Assembly (NCBI RefSeq): GCF_021216675.1
Contig: NZ_CP086120.1
Span: 3,346,501 to 3,410,500 of the forward strand
Length of the DNA: 64,000 bases
Direction: 5' to 3'
Source of the DNA: Streptomyces gobiensis
GTDB lineage: Bacteria > Actinomycetota > Actinomycetes > Streptomycetales > Streptomycetaceae
Notes under the pieces: model-generated
What the model was told of the DNA's origin: nothing
What the model saw: the letters and a program-made list of their open reading frames with translations, nothing else
The model's database searches: none
Shown here: positions 52,014-61,000 of the stretch, piece after piece
Numbering within the stretch: the first letter of the stretch is position 1
How the letters are laid out: each line of letters starts with the position of its first letter
Made by a program: the position numbers and the translations under genes

Positions 52014-52826
52014 GTGACGGTGAGCAAGTTGGCGACGGTGTCCTCGGGGGCCTCCGAGGAGGCGCGACTGGCGGCGGTGCGGCGCTACGAAATCCTCGAC
52101 ACCCCGCCCGACGGGGCCTTCGACCGAGTGGCGGCGCTGGCGGCACGGTTCGTCGACACGCCGATGGCGACGGTGACGATCGTGGATGAGGACCGTATCT
52201 GGTTCAAAGCCGCCCATGGCCTCAGCGGCGCGAGCGAGATCGGCCGCGACCCGGGCCTGTGCGCGTCGGCGGTCCTGCAGGACGAGCCGTACCTGCTCCC
52301 GGACACTCTGAAGGACCCCGAGGCAGCGGCCAATCCGCTCGTGACTGGCGAACTGGGTCTGCGGTTCTACGCCGCCGCCCCGATCGTCACCGCCGACGGC
52401 TACCGGCTGGGCACCGTCAACGTTCTGGGCACCGAACCGCGCCCGATCGCCCCGCGTGAGGCGGACACGCTGCGCGACCTTGCCTCGGTCGTCACCGACG
52501 AACTGGAGCTGCGGCTGGCCAGTATGCACGCCGTCCAGCTGGAGCGGGAGCTGCGGGCCAGCCAGGAAGCCGAGATGCGCACCGCGATGGAGTCCCACGC
52601 TGCCATCGACCAGGCCATGGGCATCTTGATGAAGGCCCAGCGCTGCGACGCCGCCGCCGCATGGGACATCCTCAAGCGCATCTCTCAGAACACCAATACC
52701 AAAATCCGCGTGCTCGCCGAGGCCACCACCGGCCTGGCCACCGGCGTCAGCACCGTCCCTGTGGAGAGCACGGTGGAGGCCCCGCTGCGCCGCGCACTCA
52801 GGCCCCTGCCGCGAGGCCGCTCCTGA
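52014..52826 (+). CDS. GAF and ANTAR domain protein
   Basis: 270 residues. A GAF sensor domain covers about residues 15-165 (ARFVDTPMATVTIVDEDRIW, GLCASAVLQDEPYLLPDT, GYRLGTVNVLGT). A short coiled coil leads to the ANTAR RNA-binding domain (SHAAIDQAMGILMKAQRCDA). ANTAR proteins act as antiterminators on tandem hairpins; in actinomycetes GAF-ANTAR proteins respond to small ligands or redox. GTG 52014 follows GAGGGGAAGG. The strong hairpin at 51889-51934 just upstream might even be its own target. Downstream sequence to 53113 shows no gene. Confidence 0.9.
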   Translation: MTVSKLATVSSGASEEARLAAVRRYEILDTPPDGAFDRVAALAARFVDTPMATVTIVDEDRIWFKAAHGLSGASEIGRDPGLCASAVLQDEPYLLPDTLKDPEAAANPLVTGELGLRFYAAAPIVTADGYRLGTVNVLGTEPRPIAPREADTLRDLASVVTDELELRLASMHAVQLERELRASQEAEMRTAMESHAAIDQAMGILMKAQRCDAAAAWDILKRISQNTNTKIRVLAEATTGLATGVSTVPVESTVEAPLRRALRPLPRGRS

Positions 52827-53113
52827 TCATCTGGCCCACATCCCACGCCCGCTCGCGGGCATGCGGCTGGGAGCGGCACCGGGGGCTGCATTCCGAACCC
52901 TCCGGCGCCTACGCCCGCAACGTGCGCGCTGCGCTGCCTGGGCGCACCACCCAGAGTTACCGGCGGGAGGGGAGGCGAAACCGGGGGTCCGGCGAGAAAC
53001 GGGAATGGCCGCTACGTGTTCGGCTGGGCTGCGAGGGCGTCGGCGGCGGTGGGGTAGGCGGGCATCAGCCGGTCGAGGCTCCGGCACCGGGACGGCTCAG
53101 CGCCCAGTCGGCG
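52827..53113. other. Gap with no supported gene
   Basis: About 290 bp between the convergent GAF-ANTAR and FG-GAP protein genes. Open frames here are continuations of shadows. No strong terminator stem was found. Confidence 0.35.
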
Positions 53114-54664
53114 TCAACGCGGCAGCGCGATCCCGAACGCGTCCCCGTGGCTTCCGGTCGCGAGCCCGAAGTCGGCCTCGGCGTAGGCCGTCGCGGATTC
53201 CAGCGTCCCCGGACTGACCTTGAGCACGGTCACCGTCCCGGCCGCGTTGCCGGGCGCCCCGATCAGCGGCTCCACCCGGCCGTCCCCGTCGGTGTCCAGC
53301 GCGCCGACGGTCCAGCCGAAGTGGTCGTGCTTGGCGACGACGCCGGGCACGCCTTCGACGTCCTGGTCCACCCAGACCCGGCCCGTGGTGGAGATGCCGC
53401 CGGTGGCGTTGCCGAACAGCACCAGGGCGGCACCGGAGCCGGTGGCGGTGCCGATCGCCTCGCTGCGCATGCCGACGATGAGGTCGTCCACCCCGTCCCC
53501 GTCGAAGTCCCCGGCGGCCAGCGAACTCGCGAAGTAGTCCTCCGGCTCGGGACCGCCGGGGACGCCCGGCGTGCCCTGATCGAAGAGCTCCACGTTGTCG
53601 TGGGAGACGCCGTCTGCGCTGCCGTAGACGATGGCGAGGCGCCCGGCGGCACCGTCCTCGCCGACCTTCTGGTCGGCGACCCCGATGGCGATGTCGAGGT
53701 AGGGGTCCTCGTTGAACCGGCCCACCGCCAGGGCGCTGCCGGAGAACTCAGTGACGCCGTCGAGGTACTTCGAGGCGATGTAATCCCCGCTCGCCGGAGC
53801 GTCGTTGACGGGCCCGTACATCACCACGGTCGAACCGCGGTCCGAGCTGCCGGTGATCTGCTCGCCCAGGGTGGCCGCGACCAGATCGTCGGTGCCGTCA
53901 CCGTTGATGTCCCCGATGGTGAGCTGCTCCCCGAAACGGTCGTCCGTCTCCGGGCCGCCGGGGACATTCGGGGTGCCTTGGTCGATCCAGATCGCGGAGG
54001 TGGCGGTGAGCCCGTCGGCGGAGCCGAACAGCAGGCGGAGTGAGCCCGCGTTGGGCTTGCCGTCGACCGCGTCCATCGGCTGGCCGATCGCCAGGTCGTC
54101 GTGGCCGTCCCCGTTGAGGTCACCGGCGGCCAGCGCGTAGGCGAAGAACTCGTCCTTGACCACGGTTCCGGGAATGCCGGTGGTGTCCTCGTGGAAGCTG
54201 TCGATGCGGGTGCTGGAGAGGCCGCTCGAGGTGCCGTAATGCACGGTCAGAAAGCCCGCACCCTCGGTGGTGCCGATGGCCTCCACCGGGGCACCCACGG
54301 CGAGATCGGCGTAGCCGTCGCCGTCGAAATCACCGCTGGCGAGTACCTGCCCGAAGGCGTCCTTCTCCTCGGCGGCTCCCGGTACTCCGGTGGAATCCTG
54401 GTTGAGCAGCGAGGCGCTGCTCGCCGGACCGGTAAGTGTGCCATCGGCTATCAGTACGGAACCCGCCTCAGCGCTCCCGCCGACGGTGTCGCCGGGAATG
54501 CCGACTGTGAAGTCCGGAATGCTGTCGCCGTTGAAGTCGTATGCCGCGGTCTGTGCCGCGCCTCCCGTGAGGGCGAGAAGAGCCACCGTCCCGGCACCGG
54601 CGAGCAGCCCGGCAGCCGCGAGCCACTTGCGGGAGCGGAGCAGGCTCGTTTTCTTCTCGGTCAT
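53114..54664 (-). CDS. Secreted FG-GAP repeat (integrin-like beta-propeller) protein
   Basis: 516 residues. ATG 54664 gives MTEKKTSLLRSRKWLAAAGL, a signal peptide whose core LLAGAGTVALLALTG ends at AQTAA. About seven FG-GAP blades follow, each with a calcium-type D-x-D/N-x-D-G loop: YDFNGDSIPDFTVG, GDFDGDGYADLAVG, GDLNGDGHDDLAIG, GDINGDGTDDLVA and others. The last is LDTDGDGRVEPLIG. Such propellers bind partners or polysaccharide outside the cell. AAGAAGGG precedes the start. It is divergent from the giant RHS gene, and the two could be functionally linked. Confidence 0.88.
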   Translation of the reverse strand: MTEKKTSLLRSRKWLAAAGLLAGAGTVALLALTGGAAQTAAYDFNGDSIPDFTVGIPGDTVGGSAEAGSVLIADGTLTGPASSASLLNQDSTGVPGAAEEKDAFGQVLASGDFDGDGYADLAVGAPVEAIGTTEGAGFLTVHYGTSSGLSSTRIDSFHEDTTGIPGTVVKDEFFAYALAAGDLNGDGHDDLAIGQPMDAVDGKPNAGSLRLLFGSADGLTATSAIWIDQGTPNVPGGPETDDRFGEQLTIGDINGDGTDDLVAATLGEQITGSSDRGSTVVMYGPVNDAPASGDYIASKYLDGVTEFSGSALAVGRFNEDPYLDIAIGVADQKVGEDGAAGRLAIVYGSADGVSHDNVELFDQGTPGVPGGPEPEDYFASSLAAGDFDGDGVDDLIVGMRSEAIGTATGSGAALVLFGNATGGISTTGRVWVDQDVEGVPGVVAKHDHFGWTVGALDTDGDGRVEPLIGAPGNAAGTVTVLKVSPGTLESATAYAEADFGLATGSHGDAFGIALPR

Positions 54665-55019
54665 GGCAGCCCTTCTTGACCATGCGGGAGCAATCGACGG
54701 CGCAGCGTACCCATACGCAGGTCTCGGCTTGATCACAGCGACTGGTTGTTCTAGCCGTCTCGAGCTTTGTCGGGGCGTCAGAAGTCGCCTCACGGACTGC
54801 GCGAACACTGCTGACTGCGTGCTGACGATGTGTCAGTGATCACAAATTGATACCGAAACCGGTTATTTATTTGTTGTTTGGTCATCTCGGAATCGCGTCT
54901 TCCGATCGTTTAATGTGTTCGCCGTTTGCTCATGCCGATCTCCGGGTCGGTGAACGTGCGCTCTGCACGCCATGGCCGACCGTCCTGCCGGGTGGTCGGC
55001 CTCGTTGTAAGGGAGAGTT
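54665..55019. promoter_or_regulatory. Divergent promoter region between FG-GAP and RHS genes
   Basis: About 355 bp, unusually AT-rich at 54,840-54,920 (GGTTATTTATTTGTTGTTTG), likely containing promoters for both secreted proteins. GGGAG at 55011-55015 is the RHS ribosome site. No operator symmetry was recognised. Confidence 0.4.
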
Positions 55020-58000
55020 GTGTCCATACCGCGCCATCGCGTGCTTCCGGGATTCCTTCGGCGGCGACCCGGGCGCGGACCGCGCGGAATGGGCCTGATG
55101 TCCGGCAGTGTGCTGCTGGCGCTGGGGGCCGGGCTGTTGTCCGTGCCCGCCTGGGCCGCCGCCCCGCAGACCGTCGTTGCCGCGACAACGGAGGATTCGC
55201 CGAAGCAGCGGACGGGAACGGCAGCCGGGCGCGACCACGAGGTGTCCGCCGAACGCACCGACGCCACCGGCAAGAACTCCAAGAAGCCCACGGAACTCCC
55301 CGCATCCGACGACGCGCTCCCCCTGCACAAGCCGGGGCCGGGCTTCGCTCCGGTGGAGCCGCAGCCGAAGACGGTGTCCCTGGGGAAGACGTCCCAGAAG
55401 CCTGGCTCCGACGTCACCGGCTACGACCCAAAGGGCAGCGAGGAGCTGCCGGGCAAGCGGACGGCCGGATCCAAGGAGTTCCGCAATCCGGACGGAACCC
55501 ACACGACGCGGGTCTACGCCAAGCCCGTCCACTTCAAGAACAGTTCGGGTGACTGGCGGGACATCGACACCTCACTGGTTGCGGCCGAGCAGGCCACTGA
55601 CGGCACGACCTCCCGGTACGCACCGGCAGCCGATGACAGCGGCCTGACCGTGGCCGCCGAGGGCGACGACCCCGCTCTGGCCGCCCTTGAGGTCGGCGCC
55701 TCCGATCACCGCGTGGCCTTCGGGCTCGACGGCGCCGCCGACGTCACCGCGCAGGTGAACGGCGACGTCGCCCGCTACACCGGCATCCGTCAGGACGCCG
55801 AGCTGACCCTGCGGGCGGGCCACGGGTCGATCAAGGAAACGATCGTCCTCAACGCCCCCACCGCACCCCGCACGTGGACCTTCCCGCTCACGCTGGACGG
55901 GCTCACCCCGGAGCTCGACACGAACGGTGCGGTGCTGCTGAAGGACGCCGCCGGGGACGTCCAGGCCGTGATCCCGACCGGCTGGATGGAGGACTCCGCC
56001 ACCGACCCCGAGTCCGGCGGCCCCGCCGTTTCCGGAGGCGTGACCTACCAGCTGGCGCAGCGGGACGGTCAGTGGCTGCTGAAGGTGGTCCTCGACGACG
56101 CCTGGCTGGACGCACCGGAGCGTGAGTATCCGGTCCTGGTCGACCCCAGCGTGGACAACATCGAGACCTACGGCGACGCCTTCGTCCAGGACGACTGGCC
56201 GGACTCCAACTTCGGCGGGGACGACGAGCTGAAGGTCGGCAGCTACGACGGCGGCGGCAGCCGCGCCATCAGCTTCCTGCGCTTCGACAACGTCACCAGC
56301 CAGCTGAAGAATCGTTACATCCTCAACGCCGACCTGGGCCTGTTCAACCACTGGTCCTCCTCCTGCACGGCCCACGAGGTCCGCGTCCACCAGGTGAAGC
56401 AGGCATGGCAGGCCGGCACGGTCACCTGGAACAACCGGCCGTCCATCGACTCCACCCCGGTGGCCACCGACTCCTTCGCTCATGGGGAGAACTGCAGCGG
56501 GGCCAAGTGGGAGGTCATCGACCTTGGCCAGAAGGGCGTGGAGCTGACCCAGGGCTGGGTCGACGGCTCCACCGCCAACTACGGCCTCAGCCTGCGCGCT
56601 TCCTTCACCGACAGTGGTGCCTGGAAGCGCTTCGGGAGCAAGAACTCCGCCAACGAGCCCTACATGGCGATCACCCACAGCTCCTGGGGCGCCGAGTACA
56701 CCGTCGGCTCCCAGACCGCCCCGCTCACCGGCCACCAGGGCGGCGAGGTCACGGTGACGGTCAAGAACCTCGGTGACCTCACCTGGGAAGCGTCCGGCTG
56801 GAACGAGTTCCGGCTCGGCACCCGGGTGCGGGACAATGACACCGGCGAACTGCTCGACGCCGTCGCCCTCAACCGACTCAACGAGCGGGTCACCCCAGGC
56901 GACTCGGCCACCGTGAGCGCCCGGGTACCCGCGCTGCCGCCGGGCGACTACACGATCAATTTTGATATGCAGCGGCTGAAGGACCAGCGCTGGTTCTCCA
57001 GTGAAGGTGTCCCGGCGGTCGCCTTCACGATCACCTCCCAGGACGTCGGTCCCAAGGTCACCGATGTCTACCCGCACCCCGGCGGCCGGGTCGGCAGCCT
57101 GACCCCGACCCTCTTTGCGGACGCCGTGTCCCTGGACAACTGGCCCGTCGGAGCGGACATCGACTACTGGTTCGAGATCTGCGAAGGCACGGCCGACGCC
57201 CCGGTCAACTGCGTCAACTCCACCTGGGTCGAGAACCGCACTTGGACCGTCCCGGCGAACACCCTGAACTGGGGAGAGCAGTACATCTGGCGGCTCAAGA
57301 CCCGGGAGGCCACCACCGAGGGGCCGATGAGCCCCTACTACACCCTCACCACGGCGGTCGAGCAGCCCGCCATCACCTCCCACCTGGGCGGGCAGGGCGT
57401 CAGTGGTGCCGGACGCGAGGTCGATCCGCAGATCGGCAACTACACCACCACGGACACCGACGCCAAGGTGGCCACGGCAGGCCCCGCGCTCACGGTCAAC
57501 CGCACCTACAACAGCCGTGACCCCCGCACCGACAACGCCTTCGGCGCCGGCTGGTCCACCCGGTACGACATGCGCGTCGAGCCGGACACCGACGGCACCG
57601 GAAATGTCGTCGTCACCTACCCCAGCGGCCGTCAGGTGCGGTTCGGCCAGAACCCCGACGGCAGCTACGCACCGCCGTTCGGCAGCTTCGCCACCCTCAC
57701 CGCCCCCACCGGCGGCGGCTGGCAGCTGACCGACAAGAACCAGACCAGCTACGTCTTCGACGACCAGGGCCGGATCACCGAGGTCACCGACTTCCGCGGC
57801 CGTCAGCAGACGATGGCGTACAACGCAGCGGGCGAGCTCACCACCGTCACCGGTGTCGGCGGCCGCGCCCTGCAGCTGACCTGGTCCGGCAGCCATGTCG
57901 CCACCGTCACCACGGAAGCGCCCGACGCCAACACCGCCCCGCTCACCTGGAACTACACCTACTCCGGTGACCAGCTCACCGAGGTCTGCGGTCCCGAGGA

Positions 58001-61000
58001 CGCGGCGGGCGCCTGCACCGCGTACACCTACGGCAACGGCTCGCACCACCGCACCGTCGTCCGGGACGCCGGACCGTTCTCCTACTGGCGGCTGGGCGAG
58101 CAGGCCGGCGCCGAGCAGGCGCACAGCGACCTGCTGCTGGACGGCGACGACCGCGCGGGCACCTACCGGGACGTCCAGCTCGGCACCGCGGGTGCCCTCG
58201 CGGGCAGCCCGGACACCGCGGCCACCTTCAACGGCACCTCGTCCTACGTCCAGCTGCCGGACCAGATGGTCACCGACACCCCCTACCTCACGGCGGAGCT
58301 GTGGTTCCGCACCACCGGCAGCGGTGTCCTCCTCAGCTACCAGGACCACACCCTCGAAGAGGCCACCACCGGCGCCTTCACCCCCGCCCTGTACGTCGGC
58401 ACGGACGGCAAGCTGCGCGGGGAGTTCTGGAACGGCACCGTCGCGCCCATCACCTCCACCCAGACGGTGAACGACGGTGCCTGGCACCACGCGGCCCTCA
58501 GCGCCGCGGGCAACACCCAGACCCTCTACCTGGACGGCACCAAGGTCGGCTCTGCCAGCGGGGAGATCGTCCAGAACAACCAGCGCTACGTCTACCTGGG
58601 CGCCGGCTACTGGGACGGCTGGCCCGGCACCACCGGCACCATCGGCCACTTCGCCGGGGACATCGACGAGGCCGCGGTCTACACCCGCCCGCTGGGCACC
58701 CAGACCATCGCCGAGCACCACGCCTCCGGCACCACCGCCCAGCAGCTCACCAAGGTGACCCTGCCCAGCGGCCGGGTGCACGCCCAGGTCAGCTATGACG
58801 CGGTGCGCGACCGGGTGTCCTCCTACACCGACGCACACGGCGGCACCTACAAGCTGTCGGCCCACCAGCTCACCGGCACCGAAGGCCAGCCCGCCGGTGA
58901 CGACGAGGCAGCGGTGCAGGAAGACCCCACGATCACCGTCACCATCACCGACCCCGACGAGCGCAAGTCCAGCTACACCTACGACCCGCTCCAGGGCAAC
59001 CGGGCGATCTCCCAGACCGATGTGGCGGGCCACACCGCGACGTTCGACTACGACCAGGGCGGCTTCCTGGCCTCCACGACGGCCGCCGACGGCACCGTCA
59101 CCCGGCTGGGCCACGACAGCCGCGGCAACAAGGTCTCGCAGACCACGTGCCGGAAGACCGACGACCCGGCCACCTGCCACACCACCTACTACGAATACTT
59201 CCTCAACGCGGACGACCCGCTGGACCCGCGTAACGACCAGCTCATCGCCGAGCGCGACGCCCGCTCCGCGGACGAGACCGACACCACCTACCGGACCTCG
59301 TACGGCTACAACACCTTCGGCGACCGCACCTCCACCACCACCCCGGCCACCCCGGACTTCCCCAACGGCCGGACCGTCACCCACACCTTCACCGACGGCA
59401 CCGAAACCGCGGTCGGCGGCGGGAGCGTCCCGGCCGGCCTCCTGGCCGCCACCACCGACACCCGGGGCGGCGTCACCACCCGCGAGTACTACGCCACAGG
59501 CGACCTGGCCAAGGTGACCGACCCGGCTGGCCTGGTCACCGAATACCTCTACGACGCCCTGGGCCGGGAAACCACCCGCACCGTCATCTCCGACGCACAC
59601 CCGGCAGGCGTCACCACCTCGACCAGCTACGACGGCGAGTCCCGCGTGGCGACGTCCACCGGCCCGCCGACCACCAACCAGATCACCGAAACGCAGCACC
59701 AGGCCGAAACCACCTACACCTACGACGCCGACGGCAACGTCCTCTCCGAATCCGTGGCCGACCTGGTGGGCGGTGACACCACCCGCACCACCACCCGGAC
59801 CTACGAAGCCCACGGCCGCCTGGCCAGCCTCACCGACGCCGAGCAGCGCAAGGAGACCTACACCTACGACGTCTACGGCCACCAGACCAGCCGCACCCTG
59901 CCCGGCGGCCAGACCTTCCGCTACGCCTACACCCCGCGCGGCAACCTCGCCGAGGTGACGCTGGCGGACTACACCGGTGACCCGAACAACCCCAGCCTGG
60001 CCTCCGACGTCGTGCTCGACTCCTACGCGTACGACCCGCAGGGCCGTCTGGGCGAGCACACCGACGCGATGGGCCGCATCACCGAGTACACCTACTTCGA
60101 TGACGGCCTGCTGGCGAAGGAGACCCTGCGCAACTACCAGGACCCGGACGGCACCACCCGCCCCCTGGACCTGACCAGCCGCTCGTACGACCCGGCCGGA
60201 AACCTGGTCAAGGAGGTCACCGGCAATGGCGAGGTGACCACCACCTACGAGGCGGACGCCGCCGACCGCACCACCGCCACCGTCCTCGACCCGGCCGGGC
60301 TTGCCCGCCGCACCGAGTACACCTACGACGCGGGCGGCGCCGTGCTCACCGAGACCCGCACCGGAGCGGGCGGAACGCGCACCGAGAAGATCACATACGA
60401 GCGGAACATCGTCGGCGAGATGACCCGCCGGACGGTGGAGAACGGCACCGAGGACCTGGTCACCACCCGCGTCCTCGACGATCGCGGTCTCGTCCTCTCC
60501 GAGACCGCCCCGCGCGGCAACGTCACCGGAGCCGACCCGGCCGCGTACACCACCGACTTCACCTACGACGCCCTCGGCCGTCTCACCCAGGCGCAGGCGC
60601 CGCCGGTGACCGTCGAGGTCCACCAGGTGACCCCGGCCGCCGAACGCCCCACCACCCGGCAGGGCTACAACACCTTTGGCGACCTGACCTCGACCGAAGA
60701 CCCCAACGGCCAGGTCACCCGTTCCACGTACGACCGCCTCAGCCGCCCCGTCAAGACCACGCTGCCCGACTACACCCCGCCCGGCGGCACGACCCCGCTC
60801 ACCCCCACCGTCACCCGCACCTACGACGCGGCGGGCAACCTGGCGAGCGAGACGGACCCCCTCGACAACACCACGTCCTACGAGTACGACCAGCTCGACA
60901 ACCTCGCCAAGGTCACCGCGCCCGCACCCACAACAGGCGCGACCGCCCCGGTGTCCACCTTCACCTACGACCTGCTCGGCGAGCAGCTGTCGGCCACCGA

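Noticed and set aside
52661..54043. A 460-codon plus-strand frame over the FG-GAP gene
   Set aside because: Antisense shadow; the minus strand has a signal peptide and seven D-x-D-G calcium loops.
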